Positions 18,095 to 27,634 of a DNA stretch of 64,000 nucleotides are shown one piece after another; within the stretch, counting starts at the first letter, position 1, and each line of letters starts with the position of its first letter. This stretch comes from Thermoanaerobaculia bacterium (lineage in GTDB: Bacteria; Acidobacteriota; Thermoanaerobaculia; Multivoradales; J023). The notes under the pieces were generated by a model, which saw only the letters and a program-made list of their open reading frames with translations, had not been told where the DNA came from and did not search any database. The stretch covers positions 107,933 to 171,932 of the forward strand of contig JALCBJ010000005.1 of NCBI GenBank assembly GCA_028066595.1, read 5' to 3'. The translations under genes and the position numbers were made by a program.

Positions 18095-20167
18095 ATGTGC
18101 TCATCCCTGCCTGCGATACGAAGATTCGCCATAGGGTCCGTCTCGATATCGTTCGCCTGCGTGCTCGGTTGTGGCGGACAAGGCACGACATCGGAGCCGC
18201 AGGCGGCGGATCGTGAGCTGCTGTCGGCCGGATCGGCCGTGGTGTGTGACAACACGGCTCCACCGGTCACCCTGCAACTCGACTGCCCCGCGTTGCCGAA
18301 CACCGTCGCGTCGGGTCAGATGCAGTCGTCGTCGGCTGGCGAAGTGCTCGACTACGATCTCTTTGCCTGGAACTCGTTCATCGCGCTCAACTGGCCGGCG
18401 ATCGTACCGAGCGCGGCCAACGGGTATCGGCGCGGTTTCCCCGACACGTCGCGCAGCTTTGCTGCTGCGCAGGCTGCGGATCTGACGGTCTGGGAGACCC
18501 TGAAGGAGAAGCGGGAGATCTTCCTCGCAGACCCGTTCACCGGTGAGATCACGCCGGATCCGCAGGTCAGTCCTTGGAACGCGGCGCCGGTCTATGGGCC
18601 AGCAGATCAACAAGTTCCGCTGTGCGAGGACGTGAAGGCGCAGGACCTGGCGATGAGTCGCGAGATCGTCTTCGCCGTCAAGGGCAACCTCTTCGATACG
18701 CAGGACGAAACCGCCGAGGTTGCTTCAGAGGCCCGAGAGACCGATGCCGTGCTGTGCAAGGGGCACGATCCAAACTGTGGGATCTCGGGGACCGCGGTCG
18801 GTCCGCGCGTGTGGAAGGGGCAGCCGAATGACCAGGGCGTGCCGGTGGTCTACGAGGTGAAGGTCAATTGGGACTTCTATGACTACCTGCAGAACTTCGA
18901 GGCCGGGCCTTTGTGGAACCAGCCGATCGCCCGGCAGGCCGCGACGCGAGGCGACATCCGTTTGCCCGCTCGCACCAGTGCAGGGGAGGCAGCCTATGTA
19001 CCGGCTGGATCCCACGTATCGAGTCCTGCGTCCGGGCAGCAAGTACGCGGACCGAATCCCCTGGTCGCGGGCTACTCTGCCGAATCCTGTTTGACAGGAA
19101 GTCGCGAGACTCCGTGTCCCGTGGGTTCGATTCACCTCAAGGCAGCATGGTTGCCGATCAGTGAGGCCGATGCCGACTCGGGCAAGTACCACGTGGCCGA
19201 AGCCTTCTACTACCGAAATTCCGGGGCTGAGAAATGCAGGGCTCCGCAGCTCTTCGGATTGATCGGTTTGCACATCATCCAGAGGATCCACCAGCAGGAG
19301 TTCGAGGGCGGCCAGGCGCAGGAACCGGCCCGCCCTGCCGGCGGGACCTTCGTATTCGCCACTTGGGAGCATGTGGACAACGACGAGCAGGGTCTCACCT
19401 ACGCCAATCTCGGACCCACGCAGTTCGACGGCGAGCCAGTGGACGATCCGATGCCGTATCCCAACGTCGACGCAGGAGAAGACGCCATCGATTTGCGTCG
19501 TGTGTACGATCTTCTGCCTTCGACGAAGGCTGCCAATCAATTGGTACATGATGCGTTGGGATGCTCCGGATCGCAGCCGAGCGTCTGGTGTAACTATGAG
19601 CTCATCGGTACCCAGTATCGGGCAACGAACTTGCCGTCGCCGGCACCCACGCTGCTGACGGTGATTCCCGATCAGCCACTTCCCAACGTCGAGAGCCCGG
19701 CCGGTTCGGGTCAGCCCTACTACCTGGCGAATCTCGTGATCGAAAGCAATCTGGGACTTCAACAGTTCCAGGGAGTGCCGCCGGCGTTTGCGCCGGTCGC
19801 GCACTTCACCTCGCCGAAGCCGCCGCCGGGGACCAGTGGTCGCACACGTGGTCAAGGCGGAGGAGCGCCGGAGATCCTGGCGAACTCGGACGACTTTCAT
19901 TTCCAGCACGGCTACAACAACCTCGCGTGGCGTATCGCCCCGCGGGTCAAGGATGCCGAACCCAAGAGCGACATCGACAACAACGGCGGAACGTTCGCGG
20001 GCAGCAAGCGCGGAGCGTTCAACATGGGTGGATGCATGGGCTGCCACGGCGTTGCTCAGACGCAGGGATACTCGTTCAGTTTCGTGCTGCTCGACAACCA
20101 GGCGGGTGGCAGCCCCGACACCCAGACCGAGGTAGTGATTCCGCCGTTGCCACTCGGTGCCGAGTAG
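18095..20167 (+). CDS. Large lipoprotein with a single C-terminal c-type heme motif (CMGCH)
   Basis: Lipobox-like FACVLGCGG; near C-terminus NMGGCMGCHGVAQTQGYSFSF. Confidence 0.75.
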   Translation: MCSSLPAIRRFAIGSVSISFACVLGCGGQGTTSEPQAADRELLSAGSAVVCDNTAPPVTLQLDCPALPNTVASGQMQSSSAGEVLDYDLFAWNSFIALNWPAIVPSAANGYRRGFPDTSRSFAAAQAADLTVWETLKEKREIFLADPFTGEITPDPQVSPWNAAPVYGPADQQVPLCEDVKAQDLAMSREIVFAVKGNLFDTQDETAEVASEARETDAVLCKGHDPNCGISGTAVGPRVWKGQPNDQGVPVVYEVKVNWDFYDYLQNFEAGPLWNQPIARQAATRGDIRLPARTSAGEAAYVPAGSHVSSPASGQQVRGPNPLVAGYSAESCLTGSRETPCPVGSIHLKAAWLPISEADADSGKYHVAEAFYYRNSGAEKCRAPQLFGLIGLHIIQRIHQQEFEGGQAQEPARPAGGTFVFATWEHVDNDEQGLTYANLGPTQFDGEPVDDPMPYPNVDAGEDAIDLRRVYDLLPSTKAANQLVHDALGCSGSQPSVWCNYELIGTQYRATNLPSPAPTLLTVIPDQPLPNVESPAGSGQPYYLANLVIESNLGLQQFQGVPPAFAPVAHFTSPKPPPGTSGRTRGQGGGAPEILANSDDFHFQHGYNNLAWRIAPRVKDAEPKSDIDNNGGTFAGSKRGAFNMGGCMGCHGVAQTQGYSFSFVLLDNQAGGSPDTQTEVVIPPLPLGAE

Positions 20168-20307
20168 CTCGAACGAGCGGTCCCCGCAGCGGAAGCCCGG
20201 CCGCGGGGGGGGGGCGGCTCCGCCGAGGCGTGTCTACGCGAGTCCGATCGGCAGGGCTCCTTGATTCCGAGGAAGAGCAAGTCGTCTCCGGTCGCCGCGC
20301 GGTGGCA

Positions 20308-20347
20308 TGAGGGTCCTGATCGGCTCGATCGACCCTCAGTTTGATTT
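20308..20347 (+). terminator. Putative terminator hairpin downstream of the heme lipoprotein gene
   Basis: TGAGGGTC-CT-GATCG-GCT-CGATC-GACCCTCA (two perfect stem segments, 2-nt bulge) followed by GTTTGATTT. Confidence 0.55.
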
Positions 20348-20433
20348 CGGATCTTGGACAGTATCTTCCGATCTGAAAGATGGTCTTTCTGTGACACGAT
20401 GAGGTTATTGGACAGGCAGAAAGCGAGAATTCG

Positions 20434-20889
20434 ATGAATCAGCCTACGGCTATGCCGTTTCCACCGGAGCTTTTCCAGCTCCGCCAGGACACGAATTCGG
20501 TTCGGTCGGTGATTGACCAGTTGCAGCCCCTCGGTCTGCAGTGGCAGGTCGAGGAAGACGCAGATCGGGATCGAGTCCGCGCTCTGGCACCGCTCTTCGT
20601 CGACTCCGAGGCCGGTGAGATCTGGGCCGTCGCGGCGGTAGAGAACTGGGGCTCACCTCGGCACGAACACAACGACGGTGGGATCTACGGTGAGCTGGTG
20701 ATCACCATGGCTGGCGCGCTCGACGACGTCACCGACGACGGACGAGCAGTGCAATGTCTACCGGGCACTGTGTTGTGGCATGCCGGTGGTACCGTTCACC
20801 AGGCCACGGGGGAGTTCTGGGTCGGGATCTACCATCAACCCAGAGGCTCAACACCGCGGCCTATCGAGGACGATCCGGATACCCTCTGA
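20434..20889 (+). CDS. Small cupin-like protein
   Basis: WGSPRHEHNDGGIYGELV...GTVLWHAGGTVHQATGEFWVGIYH: conserved His/Glu spacing of a cupin. Confidence 0.6.
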   Translation: MNQPTAMPFPPELFQLRQDTNSVRSVIDQLQPLGLQWQVEEDADRDRVRALAPLFVDSEAGEIWAVAAVENWGSPRHEHNDGGIYGELVITMAGALDDVTDDGRAVQCLPGTVLWHAGGTVHQATGEFWVGIYHQPRGSTPRPIEDDPDTL

Positions 20890-20908
20890 CTTCGTCTGGA
20901 GGCCGACC

Positions 20909-21308
20909 ATGCCGAAGCTCTTTCGCGTTCTGTTGCCCGTTTCGGATATCGAGCGGGCTGCGTCCTTTTACGCGGCGGTGCTTGGCCAGCAGGGGTATCG
21001 GGTGTCGCCCGGCCGCCACTACTTCGACTGTGAGGGAACGATCCTCGCGTGCTACGACCCGGCCGCCGACGGCGACGGCGGAGAGGCCGTGCCGCTGACC
21101 GAGTCGTTGTACTTGGCGGTCGACGATCTGAAGGACGGAACAACGAGCACGCGACGCGGGCGCCAGCTTCAGTACGCACGTCGTGCCCGATGTCGGTCCT
21201 CTGGGCGAGATCGCGGATCGCCCCTGGGGCGAACGCTCGGTGTATTGCGAAGATCCGTTCGGCAACCCGCTGTGTTTCGTCGCTCGCGGAACGGAGTTCG
21301 TCGGCTGA
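20909..21308 (+). pseudogene. VOC/glyoxalase-family gene with probable +1 frameshift near 21136
   Basis: Frame 1: MPKLFRVLLPVSDIERAASFYAAVLGQQGYRVSPGRHYFDCEG...LYLAVDDLKD; another frame continues EQRARDAGASFSTHVVPDVGPLGEIADRPWGERSVYCEDPFGNPLCFVARGTEFVG*. Length 400 nt = 3n+1. Confidence 0.75.
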
Positions 21309-21368
21309 AGGGCTGGCACCGTGCCGCCTTCAACCAATGGAAGGAGACTCGGACTCTCGGTACGCCCT

Positions 21369-21432
21369 GATCCCGCCTCGATACGTTGATCCCGTCTCGA
21401 TGCGTTGATCCCGTCTCGATACGTTGATCCCG
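21369..21432. repeat. 19-bp tandem repeat, 3 full copies plus partial
   Basis: GATCCCGCCTCGATACGTT / GATCCCGTCTCGATGCGTT / GATCCCGTCTCGATACGTT / GATCCCG in a convergent intergenic region. Confidence 0.9.
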
Positions 21433-21435
21433 GCG

Positions 21436-23472
21436 CTAACCGAACATCGCCTCGGTCCCCTCGGCGTTGGGTTCGCCGGCGACACACCAAGCCGTGAGAT
21501 GCGCCATCAGGTTCAGCTCGGTTGCTGTGAGATGGGTCTTGAACGTGGAGTAGTTCGGGAACCCCGAATAGGAGTTGGGGTCGTCGAAGTCGCCGAGGAT
21601 CGCCTGGACTTCGGGCTGCAGCTGGTCGTACCAGTCGCGGACCCGGTCGAGGTAGAACCAAAGGATCTCGATCTGGCGTTGCGACCCGTCTGCCCGGGTT
21701 CCGTGGACGTGAAACCAGGTGTTGTCGACCACCCGCAGGGTCTGTCGTACGCGAGGTGTGGACTGCTTCACGCCGGGTTTTCCAGGCCCCAGATCCTCCG
21801 GGTCGACGGTATTGCCCATCGCTTTCCACAGACCGGTGAGGAACTCGACGAAGCCGCTCGACTCGAAGACGTGGCTGTGGGCGTAGACCGGCTTCTCGGG
21901 ATCCTCGTCTCCCGCGTACAGAACGTAGCCTTTGTCCTTATCGTAGGGCTGGTAACCGAAGAGCGGCGGAATCTGTGCGGAGACCACGATGCGGGTGCCG
22001 GGTGCCTCTGTGGTACCTCCTGAGCCGTCGGGCACCATGACGCCACGAGCTCCGGTCATCAACGGCTCCGACGAGTTGACGAAAGCGAGAACCCGATCGA
22101 CGTCGTCGTAGCTCAGCGCGTTGGCGACGCCGGTGTTCTCCAGGTTTCCCCCGTCGGCGAATCGGGTTGCCTTCAGATCTGGCTCCGGAGAGGCGCCCTG
22201 GACCGGCCAATAGAAATACTCGGGGATCAGATCCTTCAGATCGCCGATTACGCCCAGGAAGTCTCCGACCAGCGGTGCCAGATGCGCCTTGGCGTCACGA
22301 AACGGCTCGAGAGCTTCGTCCTCGAGACGATGCAGGACCCGGTGCGCGGCGGAGGCCTTGAGATGACGTCGAGCCATGGCGCGGGTTTCCTCGCGATGCT
22401 CCAGCGCGGCAGCGACGAGTTGGGAAGGGTCGTCGTGCCACTGCGTGAACAGGTTCTGAAGGACTTCGGCGAAGAAGGCGCTGCTGGATCCCACCGCGTC
22501 GGTGAGCGACCACTGGCGGCTCTGGCCTACGGAGGCATCGCGACCTGAAATTGCCAACAGCGAGCAGTTGAAGGCGAAGCACGTCAGCCCGCCGCCGCCC
22601 GCCTGCCGGCCGTTGGCGTCGGCACCATCCGGGTGGCTTACGATCCCCGACCAAAACGGCGTGCATTGCACCGGCGCCAGGAGCTGGAAAGCCTGATTTG
22701 TTCGTTGCAGGAACATCGAGGTATTGCAGACGAGGTACGGACGGCGGCTGTGCTCCGGGTCGTTGGCCGTGACCAGATGGGCCGTTTCCCCCGTCAGGGA
22801 AGGATTGGGGGCCAACACGTCGCGCTGCAGCACGGCTTCGTCATACGAGAACAGGGACGTCGGTGCAGCGTCCTCGCCACCTTCGTAGAGTCCGTAGGGC
22901 TCGAGGAGGTGGATTCCGACCAAGGTCTGCCACACACTGTGCGCCGGTACGCCGCCGAATAAGTGGAGCATCAGAGCTTTCAGTGCCAATCCTGCGGGCG
23001 CGAAGCTCCTGGCCGCGATCGCCAGGCCAATGTTGCCTTCGGGTAGCTCGTCGAGGGTTTCGGCCATGGAATGATCTTGAGTTTTCGTCGGCACCAACCG
23101 TCCGGGATCGGCGACGAATCGATTCAAGTAGTCGTCGTCGGGGGTGGAAGAGGGAAGATAGGTCCACGTGGTGCCGAGCCACGATCCACCCGAGACCGTC
23201 GACAGGGCACGCGCCAGGGAGACCAAGTCGCGGTCGGCCGACGTGAGGGCCCGAAGCGCCCTCATCTGGCCCATCCCTGCGGTGAGCGCACGAGAGCCTC
23301 CTCCCGAAAGGCAGATCGCGACGTCGCCCGGGGTATCTCCGAGCTCCACGAAGTCGGAAGTCTCGAGTCGCGAGCCCTCGGGAGTAGGGATGACTCGAGC
23401 GTCGAGGGTTTGTGGGGTCGTCGAGGGCTCGGGCGACTTGGACCCTGAGCTGTGCGAGTGGTGGCCAGGCAT
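21436..23472 (-). CDS. cPLA2/patatin-like lysophospholipase domain protein
   Basis: ICLSGGGSRALTAGMGQMRAL, STVSGGSWLGTTW, TRFADGGNLENTGVANAL. Start taken at MPGHHSHSSG. Confidence 0.75.
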   Translation of the reverse strand: MPGHHSHSSGSKSPEPSTTPQTLDARVIPTPEGSRLETSDFVELGDTPGDVAICLSGGGSRALTAGMGQMRALRALTSADRDLVSLARALSTVSGGSWLGTTWTYLPSSTPDDDYLNRFVADPGRLVPTKTQDHSMAETLDELPEGNIGLAIAARSFAPAGLALKALMLHLFGGVPAHSVWQTLVGIHLLEPYGLYEGGEDAAPTSLFSYDEAVLQRDVLAPNPSLTGETAHLVTANDPEHSRRPYLVCNTSMFLQRTNQAFQLLAPVQCTPFWSGIVSHPDGADANGRQAGGGGLTCFAFNCSLLAISGRDASVGQSRQWSLTDAVGSSSAFFAEVLQNLFTQWHDDPSQLVAAALEHREETRAMARRHLKASAAHRVLHRLEDEALEPFRDAKAHLAPLVGDFLGVIGDLKDLIPEYFYWPVQGASPEPDLKATRFADGGNLENTGVANALSYDDVDRVLAFVNSSEPLMTGARGVMVPDGSGGTTEAPGTRIVVSAQIPPLFGYQPYDKDKGYVLYAGDEDPEKPVYAHSHVFESSGFVEFLTGLWKAMGNTVDPEDLGPGKPGVKQSTPRVRQTLRVVDNTWFHVHGTRADGSQRQIEILWFYLDRVRDWYDQLQPEVQAILGDFDDPNSYSGFPNYSTFKTHLTATELNLMAHLTAWCVAGEPNAEGTEAMFG

Positions 23473-23767
23473 AGGTGTTTCCTCGAGGGTGCGCCAGCGC
23501 ACGCGGCTAGGCGAGCCACGTACGCCAAGATCTTTGGTGCGCGTGACCGAAATCATCGGCTCCGCGGCGCCAAAGTAGAGTTGAATCAGCCGTTTTGGGC
23601 AGTGTATCTCGATCCGGGGATTGATCGCATGGAAAAACCGTTCTTTTCTGGCGGTCATCCCAGCTCGCTTTCGTAGTCATATTGACGAGTCGGGGAGGCG
23701 ATAAACTCTCCCCACCAGCCGACTAGCTCCTTCTTGGTCCACCTCGCCCCCCGCGGACCCGCACCTC

Positions 23768-26062
23768 ATGGCTTCGCCCATTGCCGACATCGAAGGCAAG
23801 TACGAGATCCTCGCCAAGCTGAGCGAAGGCGGGATGGGTGCGATCTACCAGGTTCGCCATCGGCTGCTGGAGGAGATCCGTGTGGTCAAGGTGCTGCGCC
23901 AGCAACATGCCGGAGACGACGAGCTGCGCCTCCGATTCGCCCACGAGGCACGAGCTGCCATCCGCTTGCGCCACCCCAACGTCGTGCAGATCTTCGACTT
24001 CTCCGTCGACGACCAAGGCAACGGGCTGATCGTGATGGAGAATATCGACGGGATCGACTTCGAGAAGCTGGTGCGCAGCCACTATGCGCCTTCGATGGCC
24101 TTGGGCCTCGAGATGGCCCGCCAGGCTCTTCGCGCCTTGGGCTTCTTGCACCAGCACGGGTTCGTCCACCGGGACGTTTCCCCGGACAACCTGATGCTTA
24201 CCCTCGATGTCGATCGTCGGCCTCTGGTCAAGCTCATCGATCTGGGAATCGCCAAGCGCGTCGACGCCGAGCGTCAGCTGACCACCCGAGGCTCTTTCTT
24301 GGGCAAGTTCCGCTACGCTTCGCCCGAGCATTTCGGAGCAGCTGGGCATGACGGCATCGAGCCCCGCAGCGATCTCTACAGTTTCGGTGTCGTTCTCTAT
24401 GAGCTCTTGACCAAGAGCTTTCCGATGTCGGCGGCCACCACTTCTCAACTGATCGCCGCCCATCTGATGAGGCCGCCGCGCGATTTCGCCGAGACCGATC
24501 CGGAGAATCGGTTGCCGCACGACGTACGGCAGATGCTCCTGCGCTCCCTGGCGAAGGGTCCGGAAGGCCGTTTCCAGGATGCCGAGTCCTGGATTGCCGC
24601 GCTCGACGAGCTTCGTTCGCAGGTCGAGCCCGCCGACGTTGCGAAAGAGGCGTCGGAGTGGTTGGCGAAGGCTCCGCCGGAGACGGGGCAGACGCCGGGA
24701 AGCGCGACCCAAGGACGCTTCGATCACATCTTCGGAATGGAGACAACCCCGAGGCCGACCAGCCAGATCGAGCGGGAGCCGGCGCGGACGACACCAGGCG
24801 GTGATCTCGACGCGCTCGTGTCAGGGGCGCGAACGCTTTTCGAGCTCGGGCAGACCAAAGCAGCACGGCGGCAGCTGGAGACGCTCCTGGGTATCGCACC
24901 AGACCATCCTGACGCCACACGTCTTCTGTCGGAGTTCGAGACCGGTGGGCAGGAAGCTCCGACGGCCTCCGAAGCTGCCGATCCAGAGAAGTCAGCCGCG
25001 ATCGAGGTGTCGACTGAGCCGGAAGAAACGGAAAGGGAGGCCGTCGCGGTTTCGGAGAAGCGAGAACCCGACGAGCCGGACGCCGATCGCATCGGGGCCG
25101 GATCTGCGCTGCCTGAAGAATCCGAGACCGTTGACGACCAGCTGGCTTCGGAGATCTCCGACATCGAGCGGCTGATCGGGGAGGGGCGGCTCACGGAAGC
25201 CGATCGTCACCTTTTTCAGCTTGCCGAAGAGCACCCTGATGCTCCTCAGTTTCGGCCGTTGCAGGAGCGTCTCCAGGCTGCGTTCGATGGTGGTTTGGAA
25301 GTCCAGCTCCAGGCCTTGTTGGCCGAAGCCGAGTCGAAGATCGAGAACGACGACTATCCCGCGGCGCTCGCGCTGATTCAGAAGGCGGAGATCATGGCTC
25401 CGGAGGAGCGGGAGATCCGGCGGAAACACCTCCAGGGCGTCGCTCGACTCAAGGCCGAGATCGATGCACGCGAGAGCCGCCGGGGGTTGGAACAGATCGA
25501 GCGCCACGTGGTCCGCAGGATCCAATCCGGCAAGCTGGCCGGCTTGCGCGACGAGCTGGCGCGCGCCAAAGCATCCTACGGTCAGGCGGACGGCGAGGCG
25601 GGAGAGATGCTGGACCATCTGGACCGCCTTGTCGACCGCACGGTGCGCGATCGACTGGGAACCTACGTGGCGGAGGCAGGCGTGGCGTTGGAGAACGGTC
25701 GCGTGGCTGCTGCTGTGAGTCAGCTGCGCGACGCGTCGGAGCTGGCACCAGACGACCCGTGGATCGCGCGCCAGCTGGCTGCGGCCGAGAAGCAGCTGGC
25801 GGCACAGCGGGCTCGAGACGAGGCCGACGCATCGCTGGTGGGTAGGTTGGTCGCAACGGCCGACGGCGAAGGAAACCCGACGCCGTCCGATCTGCCGCCC
25901 AACCTCGTCAGTACCCTGGCAGCCATCGAGCAGCTACGCCTGGACGGCGACAACCTCGGCGCTTGGAAACAGATGCTGAGGGCGCTGGAGCGGTTCGGCG
26001 AGATCGAAGTGCTCTTGGAGGCTCGTCGTTCCCTGGCCGAGTCGATCCTCGATCGAGAGTGA
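23768..26062 (+). CDS. Serine/threonine protein kinase with C-terminal helical/TPR-like region
   Basis: EGGMGAIYQVRHR, FVHRDVSPDNLMLTLD, KLIDLGIAKRV (DLG), YASPEHFG; long helical repeats after residue ~300. Confidence 0.9.
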   Translation: MASPIADIEGKYEILAKLSEGGMGAIYQVRHRLLEEIRVVKVLRQQHAGDDELRLRFAHEARAAIRLRHPNVVQIFDFSVDDQGNGLIVMENIDGIDFEKLVRSHYAPSMALGLEMARQALRALGFLHQHGFVHRDVSPDNLMLTLDVDRRPLVKLIDLGIAKRVDAERQLTTRGSFLGKFRYASPEHFGAAGHDGIEPRSDLYSFGVVLYELLTKSFPMSAATTSQLIAAHLMRPPRDFAETDPENRLPHDVRQMLLRSLAKGPEGRFQDAESWIAALDELRSQVEPADVAKEASEWLAKAPPETGQTPGSATQGRFDHIFGMETTPRPTSQIEREPARTTPGGDLDALVSGARTLFELGQTKAARRQLETLLGIAPDHPDATRLLSEFETGGQEAPTASEAADPEKSAAIEVSTEPEETEREAVAVSEKREPDEPDADRIGAGSALPEESETVDDQLASEISDIERLIGEGRLTEADRHLFQLAEEHPDAPQFRPLQERLQAAFDGGLEVQLQALLAEAESKIENDDYPAALALIQKAEIMAPEEREIRRKHLQGVARLKAEIDARESRRGLEQIERHVVRRIQSGKLAGLRDELARAKASYGQADGEAGEMLDHLDRLVDRTVRDRLGTYVAEAGVALENGRVAAAVSQLRDASELAPDDPWIARQLAAAEKQLAAQRARDEADASLVGRLVATADGEGNPTPSDLPPNLVSTLAAIEQLRLDGDNLGAWKQMLRALERFGEIEVLLEARRSLAESILDRE

Positions 26063-26098
26063 CGATACCGGGATACGCTGTAGGTCCGTTCCGACCTT

Positions 26099-27634
26099 TT
26101 GGAGAATTCGGTGAGCAGAATCCTGGGTTTCGGTCTTCTTTGCCTTTGGGCGACTTCGATCGCCGGCGAACAACCTGCCGAGGTGGACTCCGATTCCGTA
26201 CCGATTCCTTCGTCGTTCCATGAAGAGACGGACGTGGTCGCCATCGATCGTATGGTGGGTCTGGAAGGCACGGCGGGCTGGCTACGAGGTGGCAAGCTGC
26301 CGAGGAGGCTCGGCTTGGGCGAGTTCGAAGCCTGGGTGCTACCCCTGGAAGAAGACCAACGGAGCCGGACCGCCCTCACCCCCGTGGTGGTGGAACGGGT
26401 CGTCCGCGGCCTTCCCGAGCGAGCCGAACCCTGGAGCGTCGTGGTGTTGCTCGATGCCATGACGGCGTCGACCCGTACGGTGCGCTGGGCGGTCGGCCTG
26501 TTGGCGGATCATGCCGAGGAACTGACGTCTCTGGGCCCGGTCACGGTGTGGATGAGCTCTGCGGACGGTGGACTGAAAACGTTGCTGTTGCCTTCGGAAG
26601 AGACCCAGCGGGTGAAGGAGCTCCTATCGCGGCTGGCGTTGCTGACGGAGGGCGAAGATTCGGTCTTGCAACGGCGCTGGGATTGGGTGGAGGACGGGGA
26701 GAACGAGATGCTGGCAGCGGGCATCGCCCAGGAAGAGACGGTATCCCTACGTCGCGCGCTGGATGCGCGCCTGTTGCACCTTCGTGAGCAAGCAAGGACG
26801 TCCGGACCCCGCCGTCTCTTGCTTTGGGTGACCGACGGGTTCGATCTGTCTCCCTCGGATTTCTACGGTGTCGAGATGGAGCAGCCCGACGCGCTGGCCG
26901 GCCACTTCGAGGACGCCATCCACGCCTTGGCAGCGGACGGCTGGATCGCGGCAGCGCTGCGTCCGCCCGACGAAGATCCGTACCGGGGGAAGGCGCGAGG
27001 CGTACGCATCGGCAAGTGGCGTTTCGTCGGGATCCCTCCCTTTCTGGTCTACGGTGCGTACGAGGCGGAGCGTGATCCCGAGAAGTCGGAAGCGCTCCTG
27101 GAGTTGGGGGATCAACGGCTGGCAGCCGACGACATAGAAGGTGCAGCGGATGCCTATTCCCGTGCCTTCTACCATTTCTGGGGCGATCCCAAAACAGCCG
27201 ACCGACAGTCCGTCGCCTTGCTACGCCTGTCCGACTGCCTGGAGATCCTAGGCGATCGGAGCGGTGCTCGCAGGGCCCGTGGCCTGGCCGCAGAACTGGA
27301 TCCGGTGACGGCGGAACGGCATCTGGCACGGACGATGGACCCCGGCAACCATGCCTCCGTGGCTCGGCTGCTCGATCCGCTGGAGCCCCTGAACCTTCTC
27401 GCGGAGGCGACATCGGGCGTGGTCATCGCCGAGGCATCCGAGCTGGACGATGCTCTGTTCGAGTGGCAGCGCCGCCTGCATCTGACCCTCCAGCTTCCGG
27501 CTGGGCTGGAACCCGGGATTCACCGCGTGGAAGTTCGTTGGCGGGGCGAGACGGCGAGGGTTCCCGGCTGGGTGCGGTTCGGCGAAGCGCCGGCCGTCGA
27601 CGAAGCTGAGATCCGCCGAGGTCGGCGTCCATGA
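26099..27634 (+). CDS. Secreted VWA-like domain protein
   Basis: N-terminal signal; WSVVVLLDAMTASTRTVRWAVGLLADHAEEL and RRLLLWVTDGFDLSPSDFY resemble Acidobacteria-type VWFA-related proteins. Start probably an internal GTG (VSRILGFG). Confidence 0.65.
   Translation: MENSVSRILGFGLLCLWATSIAGEQPAEVDSDSVPIPSSFHEETDVVAIDRMVGLEGTAGWLRGGKLPRRLGLGEFEAWVLPLEEDQRSRTALTPVVVERVVRGLPERAEPWSVVVLLDAMTASTRTVRWAVGLLADHAEELTSLGPVTVWMSSADGGLKTLLLPSEETQRVKELLSRLALLTEGEDSVLQRRWDWVEDGENEMLAAGIAQEETVSLRRALDARLLHLREQARTSGPRRLLLWVTDGFDLSPSDFYGVEMEQPDALAGHFEDAIHALAADGWIAAALRPPDEDPYRGKARGVRIGKWRFVGIPPFLVYGAYEAERDPEKSEALLELGDQRLAADDIEGAADAYSRAFYHFWGDPKTADRQSVALLRLSDCLEILGDRSGARRARGLAAELDPVTAERHLARTMDPGNHASVARLLDPLEPLNLLAEATSGVVIAEASELDDALFEWQRRLHLTLQLPAGLEPGIHRVEVRWRGETARVPGWVRFGEAPAVDEAEIRRGRRP

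Noticed and set aside
20376-20390. GAAAGA-TGG-TCTTTC palindrome upstream of the cupin gene
   Set aside because: Short arms and no second copy or related site seen; kept out of findings as probably chance.
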